The position numbers were made by a program, and so were the translations under genes. From Chloroflexota bacterium (GTDB lineage: Bacteria; Chloroflexota; Limnocylindria; Limnocylindrales; CSP1-4), in contig JAICUV010000081.1 of the NCBI GenBank assembly GCA_025935655.1, positions 1 through 12,631 on the forward strand: a DNA stretch of 12,631 nt, written 5' to 3'. Below, one piece after another: positions 1 through 5,968 of the stretch (its first letter is position 1; every line of letters begins with the position of its first letter). The notes beneath the pieces were generated by a model. It did not search any database, was not told where the DNA came from, and worked only from the letters and a program-made list of their open reading frames with translations.

Positions 1-1
1 G

Positions 2-37
2 ACCCTGGAAGAAGTCCAAGCGACCCGACTCCTGTAG
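2..37 (+). CDS. possible C-terminal tail of an upstream gene (partial)
   Basis: The reading frame from base 2 gives TLEEVQATRLL followed by a TAG stop at 35-37. The TLEEV string resembles the extreme C-terminus of GspE/PilB-type secretion ATPases (commonly TLEEVLRVT), but eleven residues are far too few to assign a family. Third codon positions include four A among eleven, which is less GC-rich than the genes downstream and counts against it. Frame 3 also stays open across the left edge (to the TGA at 228-230), so the choice of frame is uncertain. Recorded as a possible gene end only. Confidence 0.2.
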   Translation, partial: TLEEVQATRLL

Positions 38-554
38 ACCTCACACAGTGGCGAGGTCCGCGGAGTGTACCCCTCGGTCGCGTGCGTGCGCAACCACCCC
101 AACCGCAACCTTTCGCCCAAGGCCGGTCCGGGCGCATCGCTCGGGTGTCACGCGGGTCACCCTCCGCCCGCCGCCCGCCCCTCGCCCACTGGGGCCCCGC
201 CCGGCGGTCGAACCATGGCACGGCACCTGATGGCGGCCCGCCGATCGGGCCACTCGTGGCGCCGGCCAGCGTGGGCGCCGCCATGCCGCCGCCGAGCGGG
301 CGACCGGTGCGCCTCGCGCCATCGTTCAGCCGCCATGCGGGCAGGGAGGAGAACGGCGGACCGGCGTGCCAGGGCAGCCGACCCAGGGCGAGGAGTCCGA
401 ACGTGCATGCCTGGCCTGGCAGCTCCATCCAGCCGCCGGGTGCCAGACGCCGCCCACGAGTCGGCATTCACGGACCCGAGGCGTCGGTGCTCCGCTTCCC
501 AGCCGGACCGTGAGCGCGCGGACGCCACGCCGGTGCCGATCAAGCGTCGGAACA

Positions 555-612
555 CCGCCTCACAGTCGGACCGCGGACGACATGGGCCCGGGCATTCCGC
601 CTGTGAGGCGGA
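555..612. repeat. 11-bp perfect inverted repeat with an alternative hairpin
   Basis: CCGCCTCACAG at 555-565 is the exact reverse complement of CTGTGAGGCGG at 601-611, with a 35-base spacer. The right arm can also pair with TCCGCC at 596-601, forming TCCGCC-TGTGA-GGCGGA (596-612) with a 6-bp stem and 5-base loop. The two pairings exclude each other because they share 601-611. No U-run follows. It lies about 120 bases upstream of the putative leuC promoter, so it would be transcribed only from an upstream promoter. Confidence 0.5.
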
Positions 613-616
613 GGCA

Positions 617-675
617 CGAACCGGCGAGGCGGGGGCGGGGCCGAACCGGCGGGGCGCGTCCGAACCGGCGGGGCC
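617..675 (+). repeat. three imperfect 15-base direct repeats
   Basis: CGAACCGGCGAGGCG (617-631), CGAACCGGCGGGGCG (642-656) and CGAACCGGCGGGGCC (661-675) share the first ten bases and differ by one or two bases after that. Start-to-start spacings are 25 and 19 bases, so this is not a simple tandem array. The copies lie between the 11-bp inverted repeat and the dyads next to the leuC promoter. They could be repeated protein-binding sites or chance in GC-rich DNA. Confidence 0.5.
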
Positions 676-687
676 GGGCGACACCGA

Positions 688-724
688 CTCACGAGTGAGA
701 CCAGGCAGGACGCGACTCGTCGCG
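688..724. promoter_or_regulatory. paired dyads upstream of leuC, possible operators
   Basis: Two short dyads stand next to each other: CTCAC-GA-GTGAG at 688-699 and CGCGAC-TC-GTCGCG at 711-724. Their centres are 24 bases apart, a little over two helical turns, and both contain a GACTC core. The second covers where a -35 box would fall for the TACCCT element at 734-739. A dimeric regulator binding both sites would explain the arrangement. This is inference; no regulator gene is in the window. Confidence 0.35.
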
Positions 725-733
725 GAGCGCTGC

Positions 734-739
734 TACCCT
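734..739 (+). promoter_or_regulatory. putative -10 element for leuCD
   Basis: TACCCT (within GCTACCCTTT) fits the TAnnnT -10 pattern. TA dinucleotides are scarce in this GC-rich DNA, and this one falls in the gap before leuC. It would start transcription near 746 and leave a leader of about 30 bases before the ATG at 777. No clear TTGACA-like -35 is visible; the CGCGAC/GTCGCG dyad occupies that position. Confidence 0.4.
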
Positions 740-776
740 TTCCAGTCCTCGCAGCCGCAGCAGGGCATCAGTCGCA

Positions 777-2219
777 ATGACCAACCCGCGCACACTCGTC
801 GAGAAGATCTGGGACGAGCACGTCGTCACGCAGGACGAGGGGGCGCCCGCCGTCCTCGCGATCGACCTCCACCTCGTCCACGAGGTCACGAGCCCCCAGG
901 CGTTCACGGGCCTCCGCAACCGGGGCATCGGCGTGCGGCGGCCGGACAAGACGGTCGCGACGGCGGATCACGGCACGCCCACGACACCGCGCGGCCTCCC
1001 GATCATGGACATGCAGGCGGCCGCCCAGATCTCGCAGCTCGAGAAGAACTGCCGCGACTTCGGGGTCCCGCTCCACGCGTTCGGCAGCGAGACCCAGGGC
1101 ATCGTCCACGTCATCGGGCCGGAGCTTGGGCTCACGCAGCCGGGCATGACGATCGTCTGCGGCGACTCGCACACGGCGACCCATGGCGCGTTCGGCGCGC
1201 TGGCGTTCGGCATCGGGACGAGCGAGGTCGAGATGGTCCTCGCCACCCAGACGCTCCTCCAGCGCCGGCCGAAGACCTACGAGGTCCGCGTCGACGGCCG
1301 CCTCGGGGCCGGGGTCAGCGCGAAGGACATCATCCTCGCCCTGATCTCCCGGATCGGCATCGGCGGCGGCACCGGGCACGTGTTCGAGTTCCGCGGCGAC
1401 GGGATCCGGGCGCTCAACATGGAGCAGCGGATGACGGTCTGCAACATGAGCATCGAAGGCGGTGCGCGGGCGGGCCTGGTCGCTCCGGACGACACGACCT
1501 TCGAGTACCTCCAGGGCCGGCGCCACGCACCGCAGGGCGCGGCCTGGGACGCCGCCGTCGCGAGCTGGCGCACCCTGCCGACGGACGACGGCGCGGCCTT
1601 CGACAAGTCGATCGTCCTCGACGCCGCCGCCCTCGAGCCCATGGTCACCTGGGGCAACAACCCGGGCATGGGCGTGCCGGTGTCGGGCCGCCTCCCGCGT
1701 CCCGAGGAGGCCGCCGACGACCAGACCCGGCGCGGCCTCGAGCGCGCGTTCGAGTACATGGCGCTGACACCCGGCGACCCGATCGCCGGCCACCCCGTCG
1801 ATGTCGTGTTCATCGGCAGCTGCACCAACAGCCGGATCAGCGACCTGCGGCTCGCCGCGAGCGTCCTCAAGGACCGCCGCGCCGCCGACAGCGTGCGCCT
1901 GATGATCGTCCCGGGGAGCCAGCAGGTGAAGGCGCAGGCGGAGCGTGAGGGGCTGGACGAGATCTTCCGCGCTGCCGGCGCCGAGTGGCGCGAGTCCGGG
2001 TGCTCGATGTGCATCGCGATGAACGGCGACCAGCTGACGCCCGGCCAGTACGCGATCAGCACCTCCAACCGGAACTTCGAGGGTCGCCAGGGCAAGGGCG
2101 GGCGGACGTTCCTCGCCAGCCCGCTGACCGCGGCGGCGTCCGCGATCACGGGACGGGTGACCGACCCGCGGACGCTGCCCGGCGTGGAGTCGCTGGTTAC
2201 CGTCGGCGGAGGGTACTGA
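777..2219 (+). CDS. leuC: 3-isopropylmalate dehydratase, large subunit
   Basis: The large, iron-sulphur subunit of isopropylmalate isomerase interconverts 2- and 3-isopropylmalate in leucine synthesis, working in the cytoplasm with LeuD. The 480-residue product has the usual length for bacterial LeuC. It carries the aconitase-family signatures GDSHTATHGAFG (129-140) and GIGTSEVEMVLATQTL (145-160). The three [4Fe-4S] ligands appear as Cys349 in GSCTNSR and Cys409/Cys412 in GCSMC, closely matching the spacing in E. coli LeuC. The ATG at 777 gives the normal N-terminus MTNPRTLVEKIWDEHVV. It has only a weak AGGG (762-765) upstream. leuD follows after one base, so the two subunits are co-translated. 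leuA and leuB are not in the window. No key residue is missing and identification is secure. Confidence 0.97.
   Translation: MTNPRTLVEKIWDEHVVTQDEGAPAVLAIDLHLVHEVTSPQAFTGLRNRGIGVRRPDKTVATADHGTPTTPRGLPIMDMQAAAQISQLEKNCRDFGVPLHAFGSETQGIVHVIGPELGLTQPGMTIVCGDSHTATHGAFGALAFGIGTSEVEMVLATQTLLQRRPKTYEVRVDGRLGAGVSAKDIILALISRIGIGGGTGHVFEFRGDGIRALNMEQRMTVCNMSIEGGARAGLVAPDDTTFEYLQGRRHAPQGAAWDAAVASWRTLPTDDGAAFDKSIVLDAAALEPMVTWGNNPGMGVPVSGRLPRPEEAADDQTRRGLERAFEYMALTPGDPIAGHPVDVVFIGSCTNSRISDLRLAASVLKDRRAADSVRLMIVPGSQQVKAQAEREGLDEIFRAAGAEWRESGCSMCIAMNGDQLTPGQYAISTSNRNFEGRQGKGGRTFLASPLTAAASAITGRVTDPRTLPGVESLVTVGGGY
2208..2213 (+). promoter_or_regulatory. ribosome binding site of leuD
   Basis: GGAGGG lies inside the last codons of leuC, seven bases before the GTG of leuD. 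It is one of the few good Shine-Dalgarno sequences in the window and fixes the leuD start. It belongs to an internal operon gene, in contrast to the first-in-operon genes, most of which have none. Confidence 0.65.
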
Positions 2220-2220
2220 G

Positions 2221-2853
2221 GTGGCCGAGGGCTTCCGCTCGTTCAGCAGCCGGATCGTCCCGTGGGCGGCCGAGAACGTCGACACGGACCAGATCGTCCC
2301 CGCGCGCTACCTGAAGGTCACCGACAAGGAGGGCCTCGCGGACGCGCTGTTCCGCGACTGGCGCTTCGAGGAGGACGGGACCAAGAAGGACCCGCCGTTC
2401 ATCCTCGACCAGCCGGGCATGGCCGGCCGCAAGGTGCTGCTCGCGGGCGACAACTTCGGCACCGGCAGCTCCCGTGAGCACGCCCCGTGGGCACTCCGCA
2501 GCTGGGGCATCCAGGCCATCCTCTCGACCTCGTTCGCTGACATCTTCAAGAGCAACTCGCTCAAGAACGGCGTGCTGCCGATCGTCGTGGACCCGGCGAC
2601 CCACCAGCGCCTGTTCGATCTGGTCGCCGAGGATCCCGAGGCCGAGATCCGGGTCGACCTGGCCGAGCAGGGGATCCTCCTGCCGGACGGCAGCACCGTG
2701 GACTTCGACGTGGACCCGTTCAGCAAGATGATGCTGATGGCCGGCACGGACGAGATCGGGTACGTGCTGGCGAAGGACGATGCGATCGCCGCCTGGGAGG
2801 CCGTCCACCCGCCACGGGTGGACACGCGCCTGGGGACCGCGCTCGAGGGCTGA
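2221..2853 (+). CDS. leuD: 3-isopropylmalate dehydratase, small subunit
   Basis: The small (swivel-domain) subunit completes the active site of isopropylmalate isomerase with LeuC. The 210-residue length is typical of bacterial LeuD. Family motifs are NVDTDQIVPARYL (19-31) and GDNFGTGSSREHAPWAL (76-92), where the SSREH loop contacts substrate. Start is GTG one base after the leuC stop, with a well-placed GGAGGG. A GC hairpin begins five bases after its stop, and a new promoter-like element precedes the next gene, so leuCD appears to be a two-gene operon. Nothing is truncated or unusual. Confidence 0.97.
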   Translation: MAEGFRSFSSRIVPWAAENVDTDQIVPARYLKVTDKEGLADALFRDWRFEEDGTKKDPPFILDQPGMAGRKVLLAGDNFGTGSSREHAPWALRSWGIQAILSTSFADIFKSNSLKNGVLPIVVDPATHQRLFDLVAEDPEAEIRVDLAEQGILLPDGSTVDFDVDPFSKMMLMAGTDEIGYVLAKDDAIAAWEAVHPPRVDTRLGTALEG

Positions 2854-2857
2854 GCCC

Positions 2858-2874
2858 GCGCGCCGACGGCGCGC
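2858..2874 (+). terminator. GC hairpin after leuD, probable terminator
   Basis: GCGCGCC-GAC-GGCGCGC is a perfect 7-bp stem with a 3-base loop, immediately after the leuD stop. It is followed by TTCGGC rather than a T-run, so it is not a classical intrinsic terminator. Its place between an operon end and a new promoter-like element supports a termination or 3'-end stabilising role. Confidence 0.5.
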
Positions 2875-2889
2875 TTCGGCGACCTCCTC

Positions 2890-2895
2890 GATACT
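2890..2895 (+). promoter_or_regulatory. putative leaderless -10 element of the protease gene
   Basis: GATACT matches TATAAT at four of six positions and lies exactly six bases before the GTG at 2902. Transcription would begin at or next to the start codon. There is no Shine-Dalgarno sequence in the gap. The DHODH-like gene has CATACT at the identical spacing. Confidence 0.5.
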
Positions 2896-2901
2896 CCCGC
2901 G

Positions 2902-4083
2902 GTGGACCTGAACCCCTTCGACGTCTTCGCGGTCGCGATCCTCGTGTTCGCGATCATCGCGGGCATCCGGACGGGCGCCCTGCCCCAGGTCGGCGGCATC
3001 ATCGGCGCGGTCTCCGCGCTGGTCCTCCTGTTCCAGCTCGCGCCGTGGATGCTCGACGTCACCAGGGACCTCGAGCCGCTGGTCCGCGCGATCGTCGTGC
3101 TCGGTGCGGTGCTCGGCGGGGTCATCGCCGGCGAGGCGGTGGGCTCCGCGCTCGGCCACTCGCTCGCGGACCGCCTGGGGACCGGCGTGATCTCGGGGCT
3201 GGACCGGGGCGCAGGGGCCATCGTCGGGGCGGCGCAGGCCATCCTGATCATCTGGCTCGCGGGCGGCCTGCTCGCGGTGAGCGGCCTGCCGACGCTCGGT
3301 CGTGCGGCCGCCAACTCGACTGCGGTGCGGCTGACGGACCGGTTCCTCCCCGCCCCCACCGAGGTCGTCGGGGAGATCGCGGGCGTCATCGACGCGTCCG
3401 GGCTCCCGGACGTGTTCGTGGGCCTCGAGCCCGTCCCGCTCGCGCCGGTCGACACGCCGAGCAACCCGGCCGCTGCGAGGATCGCGCGCACCGCGATCCC
3501 GGGCACCGCCCGGGTGACCACCCGCGCCTGCGACACGCAGGTCACGGGCACGGCCGCCGTCATCGCGCCCGGCTATCTGGTCACGAACGCGCACGTCGTC
3601 GCGGGCTCGTCCACGGTGCGCGTCCAGCTTCCCTCGGGCTCGGCGGACGCGACGGTGGTCCTGTTCGACCCGTCGCTGGATGTCGCGCTGCTGTACGCGC
3701 CGCACGCGGACGGGCCGGCCCTCCGGTTCGCCAACCGCGATCCGCGTCGCGGCGCGGTGGGGGCGGCGCTGGGCTTCGCGCGTGGCGGCCCGCTGGTGAT
3801 CCTGCCCGCCGCGGTGACCGGGGGCTACCCGGCGGAGGGCCGCGACATCTACGGCAAGGCCCTCGTGACCCGCGACATCCTCGAGCTCCGGGCCGCCGTG
3901 GAGCCCGGCGACTCGGGCGGGCCGCTGATCCTCGAGGACGGCACGATCGGAGGGCTCGTGTTCGCCGAGTCGCGCACCGATGCCACGGTGGGCTACGCGC
4001 TCACGCCGACCAGCGTCGCCGTGCGCGTCCAGCCGGGAATCGGCCGCACCGGCGGGGTGGACACGGGTGCCTGCCTCCGCTGA
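2902..4083 (+). CDS. MarP-like membrane serine protease (CvpA domain plus trypsin-like domain)
   Basis: Residues 1 to about 135 contain several hydrophobic segments typical of the CvpA (colicin V production) membrane domain. Residues from about 195 to the end form an extracytoplasmic trypsin-like protease. The catalytic triad is visible as His231 in VTNAHVVAG, Asp260 in PSLDVALL and Ser338 in PGDSGGPL. The 393-residue length and order match mycobacterial MarP (Rv3671c), a periplasmic protease needed for acid and oxidative stress resistance. Cys210 and Cys391 occupy the positions of the disulphide known to stabilise MarP's active form, and they are the only cysteines in the protein. The GTG start sits six bases after GATACT with no ribosome binding site, suggesting a leaderless mRNA. 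It stands alone between leuCD and the DUF885 gene; its own substrate is unknown. Orthology to MarP is inference. Confidence 0.9.
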   Translation: MDLNPFDVFAVAILVFAIIAGIRTGALPQVGGIIGAVSALVLLFQLAPWMLDVTRDLEPLVRAIVVLGAVLGGVIAGEAVGSALGHSLADRLGTGVISGLDRGAGAIVGAAQAILIIWLAGGLLAVSGLPTLGRAAANSTAVRLTDRFLPAPTEVVGEIAGVIDASGLPDVFVGLEPVPLAPVDTPSNPAAARIARTAIPGTARVTTRACDTQVTGTAAVIAPGYLVTNAHVVAGSSTVRVQLPSGSADATVVLFDPSLDVALLYAPHADGPALRFANRDPRRGAVGAALGFARGGPLVILPAAVTGGYPAEGRDIYGKALVTRDILELRAAVEPGDSGGPLILEDGTIGGLVFAESRTDATVGYALTPTSVAVRVQPGIGRTGGVDTGACLR

Positions 4084-4093
4084 CGCGCGTCAG
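4080..4093. terminator. 14-bp perfect palindrome spanning the protease stop codon
   Basis: CTGACGCGCGTCAG is fully self-complementary and includes the TGA stop at 4081-4083. As RNA it can form a 5-bp stem with a GCGC loop. No T-run follows. A weaker hairpin, GTGTC-ATGAAGCC-GACAC, lies just downstream (from about 4103). The pair may end the protease transcript; a DNA-binding site is the alternative. Confidence 0.35.
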
Positions 4094-4150
4094 TCGCGCC
4101 CGGTGTCATGAAGCCGACACATCGGGGCGGTTCCACGGGCGCGTGCGGTC

Positions 4151-4158
4151 GATAGCAT
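4151..4158 (+). promoter_or_regulatory. putative -10 element of the DUF885 gene
   Basis: GATAGCAT contains TAGCAT (4153-4158), a TAnnnT match located seven bases before the ATG at 4166. It overlaps another in-frame ATG at 4157. If this is the promoter, the 4157 codon is not transcribed, and 4166 becomes a leaderless start. Confidence 0.45.
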
Positions 4159-4165
4159 GGCCGCC

Positions 4166-5914
4166 ATGGAGCGGATGACCGATTCGGCTGCCCTCGACGC
4201 GCTCGCGTCCGAGTACTGGCAGGTGTACCTCGAGGCGAACCCGCTCAACGCGACCTACATCGGCGACCCCCGATTCGACGACCAGCTCGCGACCCACACG
4301 CCCGAGGGGACGGCCCGCACCGCGGCCGGCTTCCGCGCCCTGCTCGCCCGTGCGGATGCGATCGACCCCGAGGCCCTCGGCACCGAGGACCAGGTGACGC
4401 TGTCCGCCCTCCAGGAGTCAATCGCGGCCGACCTCGCGGAGCTCGGCACGGGGCTCCTCGAGTGGAGCGTCAACCCGCTCGAGGGCGCGCCGGTCGAGTT
4501 CCTGTCGATCCCCGCCTACCAGCGCCTCGAGACGCCCGAGGACGGCGCGCGGATGCTCTCCCGCTGGCGCGAGATGGCGCGCTACTCGCGGGAGCAGCTG
4601 ACCACCCTGCGCCGCAGCCTGGCCGACGGCCGGGTGGCCAGCGTCTCCCCGGTCCGCCGGACCGTCGCGGTGATGGAGGACCTCCTCGACGCCCCCGTCG
4701 AGACGTGGCCGCTGCTCGAGCCGCTCGCGACCCTCCCGGAGCTCCAGGGCTGGAGCGAGTCCCAGCGCGCCGCCTTCGCTGCCGACCTGACCGCGGTCGT
4801 GACCGACGAGATCCGGCCCGCGTTCATCGCGCTCCACGATGCGCTCGTCGTCGAGGTGCTGCCGGTGGCGCGGACGGACGACGCGCCGGGGATGTGCGTC
4901 GTCCCGGGCGGCGCGGAGGGCTATCGCAACCTCATCCGGATGCACACCTCGGTGGACATCGACGCGGAGGCCCTCCACCGCATCGGGCACGCCGAGATCG
5001 CCCGGATCGACGCGGAGATGCTTGAGCTCGCGGGGCGCACGATCGGCTCCACGACGCTCGCCGGGGCGCTCGCGGCGCTCCGCGCGGACCCGTCCCTCTA
5101 CTTCAGCTCCCGCGAGGAGGTGTTCGAGAAGGCGGCGGCGAGCCTGCGGCGTGCGAGCGCTGCCGCGCCCGCGTGGTTCGGCCGGCTCCCCGCCGCGGCG
5201 TGCACGATCCTCGAGATGCCGGCGCACGAGGAGGAACACGCAGGCGCCGCCTACTACCGGGCCCCGGCGACGGACGGCTCGCGCGCCGGTGTCTACGTCG
5301 TGAACACGTCCAACCCCACCGAGCGGCCGTGCTACGAGGCGGAGGCGCTCGCGTACCACGAGGCGGTCCCCGGCCATCACCTGCAGGGCGCGCTGGGGCA
5401 GGAGGTCGACGGGCTGCCCGAGTTCCGGCGCCACCTCGGTCCGACGGCGTACTTCGAGGGCTGGGGCCTCTACGCGGAGCGGCTCGCCGACGAGATGGGC
5501 CTCTACACCGGCGACGTGGACCGCATCGGGATGGTCTCGTTCGACTCGTGGCGCGCCACGCGCCTGGTGGTCGACACGGGGATCCACGCGATGGGCTGGT
5601 CGCGCCAGGAGGCCATCGACTTCATGCTCGCGCACAGCGCGCTGTCCCCACGGGCCGTCGCCGACGAGGTCGACCGCTACATCGCCCTCCCCGGCCAGGC
5701 GCTCGCCTACAAGACGGGCCAGCTGGAGCTGATGCGGATGCGCCGCGACGCCGAGCGACGGCTGGGGCCCGCGTTCGACATCCGCGGCTTCCACGACGCG
5801 ATCCTGTCCGACGGTGCCCTCCCGCTGCCGACGCTCGCGACGCTCGTCGAGCGCTGGGCGACCGGCGTCGCCGGCGCAGGCCGGCCGATGCCGGTCACCG
5901 CCGCACGCTCCTGA
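4166..5914 (+). CDS. DUF885 family zinc metallopeptidase
   Basis: A predicted soluble zinc peptidase of about 582 residues, the usual length for DUF885 proteins. Counting from 4166, the zinc site is HEAVPGHH (398-405 region: His398, Glu399, His403 and adjacent His404). The downstream glutamate is probably Glu431 in EGWGLYAERL. The C-terminal half also has the family block around PGQALAYKTGQ. No signal peptide is seen, so a cytoplasmic location is likely; the natural substrate is unknown. Possible starts are ATG 4157, 4166 and 4175 in one frame. I chose 4166 because 4157 lies within the TAGCAT promoter-like element and no ribosome binding site precedes any of them. It is a single-gene unit with 82 bases upstream and 54 downstream. 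Family assignment is firm; function is not. Confidence 0.9.
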   Translation: MERMTDSAALDALASEYWQVYLEANPLNATYIGDPRFDDQLATHTPEGTARTAAGFRALLARADAIDPEALGTEDQVTLSALQESIAADLAELGTGLLEWSVNPLEGAPVEFLSIPAYQRLETPEDGARMLSRWREMARYSREQLTTLRRSLADGRVASVSPVRRTVAVMEDLLDAPVETWPLLEPLATLPELQGWSESQRAAFAADLTAVVTDEIRPAFIALHDALVVEVLPVARTDDAPGMCVVPGGAEGYRNLIRMHTSVDIDAEALHRIGHAEIARIDAEMLELAGRTIGSTTLAGALAALRADPSLYFSSREEVFEKAAASLRRASAAAPAWFGRLPAAACTILEMPAHEEEHAGAAYYRAPATDGSRAGVYVVNTSNPTERPCYEAEALAYHEAVPGHHLQGALGQEVDGLPEFRRHLGPTAYFEGWGLYAERLADEMGLYTGDVDRIGMVSFDSWRATRLVVDTGIHAMGWSRQEAIDFMLAHSALSPRAVADEVDRYIALPGQALAYKTGQLELMRMRRDAERRLGPAFDIRGFHDAILSDGALPLPTLATLVERWATGVAGAGRPMPVTAARS

Positions 5915-5926
5915 GCCGGTCCGCGG

Positions 5927-5938
5927 GGCGCACGCGCC
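5927..5938 (+). terminator. weak hairpin after the DUF885 gene
   Basis: GGCGC-AC-GCGCC can form a short stem (effectively GGCG-CACG-CGCC) 12 bases after the stop. There is no T-run. It is short and GC-rich enough to occur by chance in this DNA, so it is listed only as a candidate. Confidence 0.2.
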
Positions 5939-5951
5939 GGGCCCACACCGG

Positions 5952-5958
5952 GTAGCGT
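5952..5958 (+). promoter_or_regulatory. putative -10 element of the MFS gene
   Basis: GTAGCGT contains TAGCGT, a TAnnnT match ten bases before the GTG at 5969. The predicted transcript start would lie about four to six bases before the GTG, leaving no room for a ribosome binding site. It is the only TA dinucleotide in this intergenic gap. Confidence 0.4.
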
Positions 5959-5968
5959 TCGCCGAGCC

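Larger units (their letters stand above)
38..776. other. long non-coding region upstream of leuC
   Basis: About 740 bases without a convincing gene. Several frames are open, but their translations are Arg/Pro/Ala/Ser-rich, show no domain, and lack the strong third-position G/C bias of the real genes. The left part (38-540) shows no structure I can name and no tRNA or rRNA. The right part (555-745) is different: an 11-bp inverted repeat, three copies of a 15-base direct repeat, two close dyads and a putative promoter, all described separately. This is the largest non-coding stretch here, so it probably holds control elements for leuCD and possibly the 3' region of the preceding gene. Confidence 0.7.

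Noticed and set aside
631..678. G-quadruplex candidate from several G3-5 runs
   Set aside because: Loops of about 10 and 15 bases separate the runs, so it does not fit the standard quadruplex pattern.
366..698. 110-codon frame with a GGAGGAGA sequence 13 bases upstream of its GTG
   Set aside because: The ribosome-site match is good, but the product is Arg/Pro/Ser-rich and low in complexity, third positions are only moderately GC, and it runs through the direct repeats. More likely chance.
65..776. Long open frame that begins at GTG 65 and runs into leuC in another frame
   Set aside because: Its translation is Arg/Pro-rich without domains and continues through leuC out of frame. GC-rich DNA produces such open frames; leuC itself is unmistakable.
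2197..3705. About 500-codon minus-strand frame opposite leuD and the protease
   Set aside because: Composition is Arg/Asp/Gly/Val-rich and repetitive, as expected for antisense of GC-rich coding DNA.
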